A stretch of 64,000 nt of DNA, taken from positions 620,001-684,000 of the forward strand of contig JARWMV010000252.1 in the NCBI GenBank assembly GCA_030998015.1. The letters are read 5' to 3'. This document shows, in pieces, positions 49,285 to 61,642 of this stretch. The notes below the pieces were generated by a model that saw nothing but the letters and a program-made list of their open reading frames with translations, had not been told where the DNA came from and searched no databases. Position numbers and translations under genes: made by a program. The DNA comes from Ceratorhiza oryzae-sativae (lineage: Eukaryota; Basidiomycota; Agaricomycetes; Cantharellales; Ceratobasidiaceae). Every line of letters begins with the position of its first letter. The stretch's first letter is position 1.

Positions 49285-52200
49285 CTATTGCAATTTCAGT
49301 TTGAGTACAACGACGCTCTGGCCTGGAATGGCAAAGTTGAAGGCTTTCCCAGCTGCAAACGGCACTTCTTTCGGAACAATTGCGTTCGGAGATGAGGGTG
49401 TATTCATAACTATGAGGCATTCTAGCGTGTTAGGGCGTTGTAGTTAGCACCCTGATGAGCTCGACTCAACTGGAATAGTTGCTGTGCGTAAGAACAGTAG
49501 CGCTTGCATCGGGGGCGATGCTAAGGTCAGGAAAGTTGAACGCGAGTGTGGTAGTGGTGTTTAGAACATTAGTAAGCTTGTACGCGAGCATTAGTAAACA
49601 GGTCCCCCAGCCATTTGAGCACAATCGCAAACCTTGACGAATGCGGCTGTTTTTGTCTTGGAGGCCACCCAGTAAATTGGATTGACTTTTGCAGTCGACC
49701 GGACAGACAAGATTGTGTCTCCGCGATTCACGCTGAACATCTAGGATGAAACTTTAGCTCTGGGGCGCATTGGTGCCAACTCGAGATCTCGGTACTCACA
49801 TGTTGGACCCAATAGGACGCGCTCTTGATGATATTGTATGCGTCAAACCCTACGTAAAATGTTACTAAATGAGCTCGAGTCAGGGGCCATAGGTTTCTGA
49901 CCAATAAGATCGGGCGACCATTGAGTAGATTTGATATGCTGCAGTACGGGAGCATCTAAACGTGTCGTCAGTTAGGTTCAAACATCCACGACCCGACCCA
50001 GCCACCTACATGCGGCAGCAAAGACGAGGTCCGAGTTCTTTTCCATTCCGGCCATGAAGGTTGCCTCGGCAACGGCGGCTTCCAATGTGGGAAATTCGAG
50101 CCGCGCGTCCACAGCGTTGTTTCGGATGACGGCATATTCTCCTTCGAAGCTGTGTTTGCTGCGGTCAATGATCAAGATCAATCGTGGACAAGATAAGTGC
50201 ATACATTTGAACTGTCGATGGATACAGGGTGCGGTTGTCGTACATCCCATACCGGTTAATGAAATACGAAGGCCGCTATTTCGCGTGTCAGATTGGACTG
50301 TCGTATGATCCCAAGTCACGTAGACTAACCTCATAGTGATGAATATCAACGTATTTTGGCACAGGATTCAACGCAGCGCCATAATTAGTTGTCGAAATGA
50401 GCTTGAGTTGCGGATATTTGGCCGAAATAGCATTGGCAAACGCAGCCCACCGGTATGCGAGGTACGACTGAGGCGCAGTCCTGTAGAGATCTATCCACGG
50501 GATTAGCAAAGCTGATATAGGATTAGGTGAATTGATTCGAACCTTCGTTTCCTATTTCTACGTATCTGTAAGAACATTAGCAATGTACAGCTTTGAGGGA
50601 AAAGAACTCTTACTCGAGTTTGAAGGGCTCGGGGTGCCCATACTTTGCCCGTAGGGCCGCTATGGACATTCACCGGTGAGCTCATGCGTACCCATGGAAA
50701 ACGAGAATCACAACGAACCCCACTTGTTCGTTTTTGCATCGCCCATTACAAACTCGATCTACCGTACGGATTCAGTATGACCGCTAGAATCATGCAGTTT
50801 GGGTACTGACTTGGGAGATTGCGAGATCAATGTATGGCTGAAGTTCCGCCTCGGGAACGGTTCCTCCGAGGATGCTGTATCCCGCTATCAATTGGACCTG
50901 TAAGCATCCAAGTCTGCTGAATCCTGAAAAGCACGTACCGTAAACGCCCATGATAAGTTCCTGACGTCAAGTTTGTGTGATTATTCGGTCGCATATAGGG
51001 GCCAAATTGACTCACCATCCCGAGATCCTCGCAGAATAGCAGATACTCCATGAGTCCTAAGCCATCAGTGTTCCAGTATGTCCAATCACCAAACCGGCCA
51101 GGTCGGTCCACCAATCTAAGCGAACAATTGTGTGACACTTGGCAAGGATGGCCACAGATCAAGCCACTTACGGGCCAACAGTCTTTGTCCAATTCCAGAA
51201 TTCTGGAATGGTTTCACCCCTACAAAGGATTTAACAACACTAGAGCTCAACTAGCAGAGTAGGTCTTACTCCAAATTGTTCCTGCAACCGACGGACTCCT
51301 AGTCAGCAAAACAAGTCGTCCCACAATAAACGCTTGATCCATACCCGCCCGGGAATCGGAAAAACGACGGTTTGGCATCCGCCAACGTTTGAACAATGTC
51401 CTTTCTCAAGCCGTTCGGACTATGCCGTGTACAGTCAACATCATTCGCACCCCCACCCCCTCACACAGCTTCAACTCACCGGTTGTTCCAGGTCGGAGGA
51501 AAGAGCGACAACAGAGTGAAATAAACCACTTGTCCGGCCTTGCCCGTTCCATCAAGCTTGATCGCAAAGGAATTAGCCGCACTCGCGGGCGTCTTGCTCG
51601 CCAAAAGTTGGACAGAAAACTGCTTCCATGACGTAGATAGCCCCTTTACACCTTGTTCGGCCAACACTTCACCGTCGCCGAAAGCAGCTGAACAGTCACA
51701 GCGTCGTCGGCAGTGAAGGCCGAGCCGGCTGGGAGCTTTGCGTAGAAGGATGCGTTGTAGGTGACGCCCTGGGTTACGCCGATACCCCAGTACCCCTCAT
51801 TTGTGAACCCGACGGACCCACTGCTAGGTACCGTCACCTTGAGCGAGTTGGGCAGTGCCGCTGACACCGGTGTCGTGTCATTCACGACTGCGAGCGGCGT
51901 GGATCCCAGTGCATGCCATGCATATAGCGCGCCGCTCGTGCCCGGGATCTGCCCCTGAAAAGCCCTGTTCTGCAGCTAAAATAGATCGAGATAGGGAAAG
52001 GGGGTGGAGGTCGGTCAAGGCGGTGCAGCCGTGGAAATGCTGTTCGCATGACATACCAACTCAGCATACAAGCCACCGTCGCCGGAATGGTTGATATCCT
52101 AATGAATAGAATCGAGAGATGACGCGAGTTTGTACCTGACGCCATTGAGAAAAAGTCGTACCTCGTACATGTACCCATACAACAACGGCGAACTCGCGAC

Positions 52201-52308
52201 ACTTCCATTGGTCGAGATTGTCAATGTATTGGCAACAGTTTGTCGGCCGGTGAGAGCAAGGGCTGGCACAATCGCCGCAAGAGCAACACAAGGGCCAAGT
52301 ACTTTCAT
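49285..52308 (-). CDS. GH51 alpha-L-arabinofuranosidase, secreted
   Basis: This enzyme releases terminal arabinofuranose from arabinoxylan and arabinan, outside the cell. The start at 52308 gives a signal peptide (MKVLGPCVALAAIVPALALT). An N-terminal CBM-like beta-sandwich follows (GYWGIGVTQGVTYNASFYAK), then the GH51 barrel: [68 protein letters not shown], the acid/base motif YVEIGNE and the nucleophile motif SFEGEYAVIRNN. SFDAYNIIKSASYWVQHMFS-like and NPIYWVASKTKTAAFVK segments lead to the C-terminal sandwich, ending GKAFNFAIPGQSVVVLKLKL then Q at 49285. A 12-nt exon (51279-51290) is needed for GGNNLEG. Near the end an intron, GTTGAGTCGAG to CACGCTAG, restores frame. A decayed copy of the 3' end lies downstream. 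Confidence 0.85.
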
Positions 52309-52708
52309 CGCGGATGCTAGGCCCACATCTCCCCCCAGACGCTCGATATATAGCACAAGTTTCTAGTGCGAAGGGAAGGCTGCCTTCCAAACGAAGAAAT
52401 CGGCAACGAGTACTAATGGCGCATAGAAGTGGACATAATGTACATATTTGGCGCATTCATCCGGTGGAAGTCGAGAAAGGCGGAATGTGCTGCCGTTGAG
52501 AAGCTCAATGCGCGGTCCTACATAGTTCCTTATGCCCCAAACAGGAAGCGCCGAGAATCAATGACCTCGTGAATGAGGCGAACATGCGACTCTGGAGCTG
52601 GGAACGAGCCGCTTCTTGGATTCCGATGACTCATGGGAGCACTTTTGGTAAACATAATTACCAGGTTACATGAAGACGAGGTCAAACTGCCAACTAAAGA
52701 GCAGCTAT
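52309..52708. promoter_or_regulatory. GH51 upstream region and dUTPase 3' flank
   Basis: The interval between two minus-strand genes. No individual promoter element or terminator is clear. Confidence 0.4.
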
Positions 52709-53499
52709 TTATAGCGAACCATGTCCACCTGTAGACCCAAATCCACCAGCGCCTCTCAATGTCTCCTCAAGATCCTAAATATAAAATATCGAGAAATGAC
52801 GTTATGCATTAGGCTGAAGCAGACCTACCTGAACCTCCATCACCTCGGGCGTCTGAATCTGTTCAATAATCAATTGAGCAACTCGATCACCTTCCTCAAC
52901 TATCATAAAAATACACACACACCACATCAATACCGCTCTAGCAAACGAGAAAAAAGGCCAAACAAACCTTGGAAATCCTGATCCGAGTGGTTAAACAACA
53001 ACACAAACACCACCCCTCGATAATCCGCATCAATCACGCCTGCGCCGGTATCAATCATAAACTTGGAGGCTAAACGACCAGTCTTACTTAGTCCCCCGCA
53101 TTGCACCAGTCGAATTGACACGTCACATACCGAGCCCGCTGCGGGGTGCGACACGCCCATACGTCCCCACCGGCACCGCGATCGAAATCTGGGTGTCCAC
53201 AAGCGCTTTTCCGTGTGCCGGGATGACCTTTTTCTCTGCGCTATTAGATGGCTGGTGAGAAATCATTTGTTTTAAACGCGTGACAAATGTCGTGCACACC
53301 TGTACAAATCGTACCCGGCAGCCAGTACACTCCCTCGTGTAGGCAATTTGGCCTTTTCGCTCAATCGCTTGATCAAAAGATGGGAAACTGGAGCAGGTGG
53401 GGGCGGCGCGGATGCTCCATTCGAGTCGGTATTGGCTATTTTAGAGGGTCGTTCAGGCGCAGGCGAGGGGGGCTCGGCGCGTTTCGTTGTGGTACTCAT
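52709..53499 (-). CDS. DUT1: dUTP diphosphatase (dUTPase)
   Basis: dUTPase hydrolyses dUTP to dUMP and pyrophosphate, keeping uracil out of DNA and supplying dTMP synthesis, in the nucleus and cytosol as a trimer. All five family motifs can be read in order across the exons: motif 1 AAGYDLY, motif 2 [13 protein letters not shown], motif 3 [15 protein letters not shown], motif 4 [13 protein letters not shown] and motif 5 [15 protein letters not shown], the last ending at the stop at 52709. The N-terminus from 53499 is a Ser/Pro/Ala-rich extension ([20 protein letters not shown]), followed by [20 protein letters not shown]. Short GT-AG introns separate the motifs. The trimer-swapping C-terminal Phe motif is present, so the enzyme looks intact. 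Confidence 0.92.
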
Positions 53500-53737
53500 A
53501 GCAGGTGTCTGTCAAAGGCGGGGGATGGAGGCAGCAGGAGACGCGTTGCGTACACGTGACCGTGCCACGGATTGTTTGCGGCAGTTTGGACGGAGAGGTG
53601 GATCATTATTGCTACCAACAGGATATACAAATACTGTGCATACAGGGTACGAAATAAGCTATAGAAACACCGAGGAAACACAGACCACAAAAACAGACAT
53701 TACATCGCCCGAAATGCAGAAAGACAAAATCGACGCC

Positions 53738-55427
53738 TCATCCACTCCACCTCCGTCCATGCACCTCTTCCCTCTTTTCCTGAGCTTGTTTCCTAGCACC
53801 ACCCAAGCTCAAGCCCAGCATCGACTTGCCCGGATCGACCTCCTCCACTTCTTCCCTCCCATCCGAGTCCACAACTCGAACACCAGCTCTGGCAAGCTCT
53901 CTCCTCCAGCGATTCATTTCACCATTGACACCTGCGCCCTGCGCCGTCTTGCCCATCCCACGTCGAAGCCACTTGGCCGAGCTGAACCGGACTTCGCGCA
54001 GGTTCCTGAGCGAAGGCGACAGGAGAGAAGGCAGAAATTTGTGGGTTGGGACAGGAACGACGAGCTTCTCGAGCGCATAGATGGGGGTTTCGAGTGCGGG
54101 CAGGGGAGGAGGAGTGGGTATACGCGTGGGACTTGTGCCCAGTTCGGGTGAGGACAAAGCCAGTCGGGCAAGCAGAGGCGAAACAGGTGCTGCCCCGCGC
54201 GGTTTGCCGGGCTCGGCCGGGGGGAACAAGCGTGCTGGCAAAGGCATACTAAGCGTCAACTCCTCCAAGTCGGGCGACTTGACCAGAATATCATCGGGTG
54301 CGGGCGCAGGAGCGGGCGGCCACTGTTGGGTTGGCACCAGGGATAGACGACGAAGCGTATTTCCATGTCGGTCGAGGAACGTCGAGGTGGGCGTTGGCTG
54401 GCCCCATGCAACACTGGCCGTGTGTGGTTCAGAAGGAGCGACTTGAACAGCCGGAGTCGTCGTCAGAGCGAGATCCTCCAATGCCGGAAGCGACGCCCGG
54501 GTGAGCATCCGATACACAGGCGTATACGGACAATCCAAAAGCGCAAGTCGCGTCAGCCTCGGCAATACGACTTGACCCCTTTTCCCAACATGGGCATCTT
54601 CGGGTTCGTCATCGACGACCTGCTCTTCGTCCTCGTCAAGATCCAGCCCGGGCCCCTGGATGCTCAACTCTTCTAGCTCAGTCAAGGTCCTGACGAGGGC
54701 AGTGACAGCATCATCCTCCATCGCGCTCTTCACGCCCTCGAACCGGACTTCCTCTCGCACCCTCACGCCCTTCAACACCCGCAAAATGCGCGGGACCACA
54801 CCCGCCACACGCCAACTGAGCACATATCGCCCATCCAGCTCCAAGCTCGTCAAAAACGGCATAAGCGGCAAGACCTTGACCAGAATCGAATCGAGCGCAA
54901 GCGGCGAACACGGTCCGAGCCGAGCGAGCGAAATCGCCTGAACCCACCGACCGGGCGTCGAATGGGGGATGCGTCGGATCGAGTCCCACTTGGCGTCGTT
55001 TGTGATCAACGTATGCGCAAAGCGTTCCAGCGCGCGCAGCGTGTAGATCTGGACTGCGCTGTAGAGGAGGGGTGTTGCGAGGTTCTTATGACGTCTGTGA
55101 GCTTGGGGGGGATCGACGGTGTGATGAACAGGACGGGCTCACCTGGAACGACTTGCAGACGAGCAAGAGCCGGATCTGGTGGCCCGAGTCTTGCATGGCA
55201 AAGCCCAGTATGCGCTGCCATGCCTCGGCGGGGAGCTTGCGCGCCTTGGACTTGGGCGCATGGGTCGGGCTCGGGGGCAGCACCGGGCAGAGCAGCAGCA
55301 GCGCCCGGTGGTTGGGCCGCAGCAAGAGGCGTTCGGGATGGCGCGGACGACCAAAGCGGTGGGCGTTGGTGAAGCGGTCGTCGAGCTCGTCAAAGGGCGA
55401 ATAGAGAATGGCACTGGCCGACGGCAT
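53738..55427 (-). CDS. F-box-like protein with Leu-rich segments
   Basis: The region KSKARKLPAEAWQRILGFAM, with IRLLLVCKSFQ just after it, is F-box-like. An intron, GTGAGCCCG to GTCATAAG, joins it to NLATPLLYSAVQIYTLRALE and ITNDAKWDSIRRIPHSTPGR, a typical arrangement in Agaricomycete F-box proteins. The body has repeated Leu-rich segments (LPLMPFLTSLELDGRYVLSW, LTELEELSIQGPGLDLDEDE, LVVPVPTHKFLPSLL) and an acidic and Pro-rich middle. It ends with a charged tail (SMLGLSLGGARKQAQEKREE). It is unusual in having about 55 residues before the F-box. It is probably a substrate adaptor for SCF ubiquitin ligase, with unknown targets. Confidence 0.65.
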
Positions 55428-55734
55428 CAGCGATAACGAGGGGTGGGGGGTCGATTGGTAGTAGCTCTATCTGCGTGCGGGGGTATTTGTAGTAACAGAA
55501 GACGTCAACCGAAGCTCGTCATCGATCGCCAACGTGGCCGCTCTGCCCTCGCTACTCGACTCTGGGCAAATGCTAGTCGTCGTCTAAAGTTGACTGGCCA
55601 AGTTCTTGTCCGCGCGCTCCAAACCGGAACACACAATCCGAGACCTGCCGCGACGTCGAAAAATCCATTTGATTGATCGTTGATCCAACAAAACTAGCAA
55701 AAACAACAAAGCCGCGAAAATACAACATTCGACT
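55428..55734. other. short intergenic region
   Basis: This lies between the F-box-like gene start and the end of the membrane-protein gene. Nothing specific is seen. Confidence 0.4.
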
Positions 55735-57571
55735 CTAGACTCGTCGGTGCTTCCCATACTCGGGTGGAGGGCACACCTCGGCCTCTTCGTCCTCTTGCCC
55801 CCTTGCATTTGAGTCGGTCCTGCGCCGGATCTGCCCGAGCTGCGCCAGAATGCGGTTCACGTCGGAGCTGATCTGCGACAGGTCTGGTGCTGGCTGTTCT
55901 TGGCCCTGTCCTTGGTTGGGGACAGGATAAGGATGCGATTGGACAAGTGGTGGATCCGCATTCGAGAATGGTGCAGACGATACAGACTGAGACGTCGTCG
56001 ACATGGGCGGAGGAGACGCTGTGCGCACCGACACTGGCGCGGGTGGAGTCGTGTTCGACTCTATGGGCAAAGACGACACAGGCCTATCTCCCGAACTCGC
56101 CACCCCAGTTCCTGCGCTCGGTGTCTTGCCATGCGTCCTCACTCCATCCACAATCGGCGGGAGCTCAAATGGCTCAATTCGTCGGTACATCCTCTCGTTG
56201 CCCGAACTCGCGTTGCTTCCATGACTCGGACTGATCAACACGTTTGGCTTGTGTTCGCTCGTCAGGCTGGGGATGTCCGATTGAGCAGAGAGCAGATCGA
56301 GAGGAACGGATTTGCTGTCCGGTACGGAATCTGAAACCGCCTTGACACGGGTTGCTAGGCGTCGCCGGCGTCGAATGAGCAAGAAAAGCACAACCAGGGC
56401 AAGAACGAGCGCAATTCCTCCCACAACCGCTCCAACAATCGCCCCAATGTGGGTCTTTCCTTGGGTCCCTCCTGTAGCGGAGCCTCCCGAGTTTCCGACC
56501 ACCAGCGCCCAGTCCAGATTCGTTTCTCGCCCTTGGTCGTTGTTTGCCATGCTGACCAAGTGGGGTTCGTTGGGAGAAAGAGGCGGCGAGATGTACCGCA
56601 AACATGCTGCTGCAACTGGTGCGGTCGGGGGAGCAGAATACGCGTTGAGCGAGGCGTTGTAAACGACCGCTGGTTGGCTATCGAGCGTGATTGTGTATGC
56701 TCCGTTGGTTGCATAGCAAGGGCCGTAGAGTAGCACTTGCGTACCTGTGTGGTTCTATGAGTCAGAGCTTCGACAACACGTGTGTAGCAGACTGACCGTT
56801 GAATCTTAAGCTCACGCTCGACCCAGGCAATTTCGTGGATTGAAATTGTGGGTCTGTCACGCCAGGCGGAAGTGTGATGTTGTAGCTCGGAGAGGTATAA
56901 TCGTTGTATTTCGCCCATCCACCCGCGGTTTGTGTGTATACCAACGAAGGATTGCTGACGTCCAAATACGTCTTGCTCATTGATCCTCTAAATTGGAAAA
57001 AAATCACGTCGATCCTTAATTGACGACATAGGAGATAAACTTACCCAGCAACACCAGTCCCGACCGTGACGACCGCCCCTTCAAACGCTACAACAGCGCT
57101 GGACTGCGCAGATTTAGTTGTAAACCGCAGCGTATGCTCCTTGCTCGAATCCAACCCTCCAAAGACGCCCAGCAAACTCCCTCCAAGCTTCTCGCCCACC
57201 CCGTCATCTGTCTGTTGCAAACTCGTGGCACCCGAATCTGGCGATCGACTAGATCCATCAAGCTCCCAAGCAAGATCCATGCCACCCGTCACGTTCCCCC
57301 GAAGCTCGATACGCTCACCCCAGAACGAGAGCTGCATCGTCGCGCCAGAGGATCCCGTGAACACCGCGCTTTGGTCGAGACCATCGCACGGGTACCCGGC
57401 GGCCGTGCATCGCGTCTCCCAGCCTGATGAACGGTCGCCTGTGAGTGGCAATGCGGTGAACAGGGTGATGTGTGTGCGATTCGCTGAATGAAAAAAAGTT
57501 TGATGAGCGATGGGACCAAGAGCTGTGTTGATGATGGTACCGACCAGATCAAATGTGTTCTCGCGAGGCAT
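55735..57571 (-). CDS. single-pass membrane protein with beta-rich ectodomain
   Basis: This type of protein is frequent in Agaricomycetes: two beta-sandwich-like ectodomains, one membrane span and a disordered cytosolic tail. Visible parts are ATMQLSFWGERIELRGNV and GGMDLAWELDG in the first ectodomain, SVSLRFNG, TQVLLYGPC and ATNGAYTITLDSQPAVVYNA in the second, a Gly/Ser linker, and the membrane span IGAIVGAVVGGIALVLALVV followed by LFLLIRRRRRL. The tail is Ser/Pro-rich and ends CPPPEYGKHRRV. Introns near 57040-57000 and 56810-56740 keep the domains in order. No signal peptide is visible at 57571 (MPRENTFDLVGTI), so an upstream exon may be missing. Ligand and role are unknown; a cell-surface sensor or adhesion role is inference. 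Confidence 0.65.
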
Positions 57572-59217
57572 GGCGCCCGTAAAGGAGTGTACTGCAGTTG
57601 GTGATGGCGGTCAAGTCAGAACTCTGCATGATATCTTCCGACTCTGATCTTCTCCGGGCGTCGGGCTGCATCCCCCGGTCAACGTATGCTTCGCAGGGAT
57701 GCCCGAGGGCGATCCCCGTTTTTGTAAAGACTTGGAATGTGCCTGAGTGATGGGCGCTTGTTCACACACTTCACAATACGAAAAAGATGGAATGTGGTTG
57801 GTGGTGGGCAGCCATTGAACGAATAGCTCCATTAGTTGATGCACGAGATGTGGCCTAGTTCACCTCCATTAATCTCAGCGACACCTAAGATTCGTGGCAT
57901 GAGACGCCCAGTTGAGGCTTTCGGTTGTTCCACTCACCAGACACAGCGATCGAGGTAGTTTTAAATAAGACTCTATGGTGAGAATTCAACAAGCCTCATG
58001 GAGCAGGTAAATCACGTTGAAATGATGAGCTCGCGTCGAGCATATATAGAGTCAAGCGACCGGGCCCAATTATTCCAATGGTTAGCACGCGAATAATGTT
58101 GGGTCGCTCGCACACATTCCACAGAGCACAACCGGGACAACCAAAAGCATAACACGGATCGGGCATTGTAGCACCTTCCACGCCCCTCCTGGGCCACTGG
58201 TCACTTTGGCAACCCTCCACTTGCGTTGGCAGACGCATGACAACCTCGCCCGAGCCAGGCGTTCGATGATGCTTCTGTGCTTACCCGATGAGCTCGCCCA
58301 GCCGTGGTGGACCGCTTCAGCACGGCCCGCCTTTCGAACCAAGCATGATCTAGCGCTCGACCTTGGTCGTTCTATCGGGCTTCGGCTCGGCACTGACCAA
58401 CCGCCTAGCCGCGCACACTAGGCACGATGAACTAAACATACCGGACGCCTGGAGAGTCTTCCAAAGTCGGTAGAGCTTGCGTCCGTGAAAGTTTTGATGG
58501 AAGAGTGGCAATCGATGTTTTTATTTTCCCAAGCCGAATCGCCTGTCTAGGTTGCTTGCCACAAAGGCAGCTGTGGTGAGACTGGACGTAACGTGGGAAG
58601 AAGCGAGCCAGGAGCTGCAACCAGGCTGTAGGAGCGAGCTGTGTACGTTCAGAAAAGGCTAGAGCATGGAAAGAGTCAGCAACGCATGCAATGCAAGAGA
58701 TTAGACGTACTGGCCGAAAGCACCGAGCTGCCTCTGTACAACTGAAATAGAGTATGGTCGAAATACAGTCGGGGCAGAGAAAAATAGCGACCGGAAAAGC
58801 TTGAATAGAGTATCACATCAACGGGAAATGAGCAAAAGGGGGTATTCTTGTTGATTGGGTTCGATTTATCAAGTCGAATTTCAATGGGGCTAAAAGGGGT
58901 ATTTAAGTGGATGTCCGAGGTCCATTGCAAGTCATGAATCGAGGCTATATCAAGGTATAAGCCGTTGGTCGTCGATTGCATGGCATCAATCGACAGCCCT
59001 GAATTTGTGAATAGGTGATTAATGCTCAACTGGTGGACATCGGCAACCTTCAGGAGTCTTCTTCACTGACTTGAACGGCAACAGCATTTGCACAATGCCT
59101 CACTTCGGCACTTTCAATTGCACCTGCCACCCAACAGTGTAAAAAAAGGGGGGGTTAAGCACCACTCCAAGCAGCTTGCTTTTTGATCATTTACTTACCT
59201 GTGAATAGGGCTGAACG
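57572..59217. other. intergenic, no clear gene
   Basis: This is the upstream side of the membrane-protein gene, followed by increasingly AT-rich sequence. An open frame on the minus strand at 58676-59029 has a plausible amino-acid pattern but no recognised family. Confidence 0.4.
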
Positions 59218-60086
59218 TCTCACTGATGAAATACATTTGGTTTTTAACAGCATGTTGAATTAGGTTTGAGTATATAGGTTGGAATTGGCTTGACCTGAAT
59301 AACCCAGAGGCACCTGGAAGAGATCAGAAGGTTTGAAGACAGCAAGTTGTGAGTATATGCATACCAATTGGATGGGGGGCTGCTGTGACCAGTCAAATGC
59401 AAACATATGATAAAGCTTGCTATTGATTTTTTTTTCCAATGGATAGTTGAGCACTTCAGTAAGGTCATACCTCCCCAAATTGCTTTTCAGCAAGGGAATG
59501 CTTGCCTCACATCAAAGCACCAAGGGCTAATGAGCCTTGTGGTGGAAACAGTGTAAATATCAACACCAATTTGCAGCACATAGCATTTGAGATTTACTCT
59601 AGCAATAAGTAGCAATAAAAGTCTTCAATATAATTCTCTGTATCAGATTTGGGCTCTGCCACCTGCAAATCAACAGAGATCACTTGGTGTTTTTTCTTGA
59701 CCCTGAAACCAGCATAGTGTCCAAGTGATTGTGCTGGCCTATCCATGATTGTCTCAGAGCCACCTCTAAAAAATAAAATGCATATTATATTTGATTGTCT
59801 GATCTGAAACTGAATATGGTGTGTATTTGACCCAAATCTATTTCAAGCAGAACTATCTTGCAGTAGGACAGATAAGCCTTGTGAGCAAGAATAAATTAGT
59901 GTGCATGAGGGGCCTACACAAGCACACAGTCAAACCATCCAGTTAGAATGGATATTGTCTTGATCCAGTTGATCATGTGTGTTGGATAGGCTTCCCTTAC
60001 AGCTGGTGCCTCTGTATACCCACAGTGTCCCATTTTTTGGGAGTGCATGGTGATGCATTTTGAGGTTATGGCTGTATTTTGATCCA
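59218..60086. other. 869-bp tract with no CpG dinucleotide
   Basis: I read every base of this tract and found no CG dinucleotide. The last CG before it is at 59216 and the next is at 60087. TG and CA are very frequent, and the AT content is higher than in neighbouring genes. Fragments of open frame occur on the minus strand (59260-59493 and 59914-60237) with no recognised family. This pattern is expected when methylated CpG has mutated to TpG/CpA in a silenced repeat. Confidence 0.7.
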
Positions 60087-60212
60087 CGCCAGCATTGTCA
60101 AAAGTTTGACAGGTGTTGTGGAGCATGTCATAATGCTCTTCTGGCTGTGGAGCTTCAGTGCCAGCCATGATTTTGCCGTCACATTTGGGCTCCTTTTGGT
60201 ATAGCTGACCAT

Positions 60213-61040
60213 CTACCCCACTCCTGGAAACCAGCATTTCGCGGGGCTGTAGAATGTTCCATCAGGTACGGGATTGCATTTTTTGTCAGTCGACATGGCC
60301 AAGTAGCTTCGAGTTGGGTATTTATATATTTTCCCAAAAATCTTCTTCAATGCCTCTGTGCGTTGTGTATGTTCTTTCGAATCGTTGTCTCTGTTTATCT
60401 TGAAGGTTGCGACGAACTGCTTGATCCAGGACTTGATTGCGTTGTACAAGAGTGCACCTGCGTTGTACTTGGCTCATTTCTGACCAAGGCCTAGCACTGG
60501 TTGGCCAGAAGAATTATGGTTGAACGTCTTGGAATAATTGTCTTTCCAAATCCTCAGGTCCTTAACTTTGTGTCTATGCTTTGGAGCGTTGTTGCACATT
60601 GTGAAGTTCATTTCATTCAAGACGCTGTGTTCCGTTGTGTCTATCTTTAAATATTCGAACAACTTGAACGTTTTTGCCATAAAATCAGTCTGAGGAAACC
60701 ACATGGCTCCCACATCCCACGTTGACGGTAGGCGAAGGCGGCCATAAATTATTAGGGAGCACCTAGAAAATTATAATACCATTCGCCTGCGCCAAACTTG
60801 TGGTTGTAGAGCCAGCCACCAACACTCACTGGCTTCGAGGACATGAACTTCTGTCTTGGCCTGGGCGAGTCGCGGATGGAGTAGCGCCGCTGCGTCAAGA
60901 CCAGCACATTCGACTCCAATGATTGCAACTCTCTCCGCTGGCGCCTGAGGCAACTCGTTGGGGTCGGATGCGCCTCTGGGTTCGGACGCAGGAATCTCGT
61001 GGCCTGAGGTGTAGGAAGTCCTCGCTCCAGAGTTGGAGGA
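60213..61040 (-). pseudogene. FAD-dependent amine oxidase-like, disrupted
   Basis: On the minus strand the FAD-binding start reads ERVAIIGVECAGLDAAALLH and TEVHVLEASE; the family has GxGxxG, but here the pattern is GVECAG. The next block, VGGWLYNHKFGAGEWYYNF, lies in another frame. DVGAMWFPQTDFM and TFKLFEYLKIDTTEHSVLNE follow after a possible short intron. Further on, GQPVLGLGQK is followed by an in-frame TGA, then AKYNAGALLYNAIKSWIKQF. The order matches flavin amine (L-amino-acid) oxidases up to about the first third of the protein. A mutated FAD motif, a frame break and a stop together point to a pseudogene next to the CpG-free tract. Confidence 0.55.
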
Positions 61041-61642
61041 AACAGTTCATTGAAAGCCTTTTCGATGGTAATCTCGAAATACGTTGGCGTATTGCTCAAG
61101 CACATCCATAGCATGGAAACAGACAAAAACCCGCAGCCCGCTGGTGTATAGCACATCGCGCCAGATAGCTCGATTTTACGCTCCGGGCCAGTTCAAAGGG
61201 TACGGCAAGAGTCTCAGAACGGTAGTGCGGAAGTCACGTAGCCAGGGCCGATGACAAAGCGCGGGCGGCCGGAGACCGTCCAGCCGTATCGGTTGTCCAA
61301 TACCCTAACGTCATTTCGGTTCGGCGAATTATTGTCGAATTACTTAGCCATAACATGTGCCAGTCAAATGTGTATGAGGACCAAGATGGTCGACGAGGGC
61401 AACCATAAAGAGGATCTAGGCGACGGGCGCTCAACTCCAGTCACGTTTTTCGATATGCTGCGATGCAGGAGTGGGGCTGGGTCGTGTCGACGCCTGCGGG
61501 GCTGTAGCCGCTTTGTTTCCAACGAGCCGAAAGGGTCGCTTCCGTGACTGTGCGGCGTGGAATCGCCGCATACGGCATGCCTAGTGGCATGTGCCGTACC
61601 ATGCAGGCCGGGCTCACTTTTAGCTGTTCCCACCCACCACCA
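61041..61642. other. intergenic between divergent sequences
   Basis: This lies between the amine oxidase remnant (-) and the hydrolase gene (+). No supported feature was seen. Confidence 0.4.

Noticed and set aside
58075..58150. tRNA-like start (CAATGGTTAGCACGCG)
   Set aside because: No B-box and no acceptor-stem pairing could be found.
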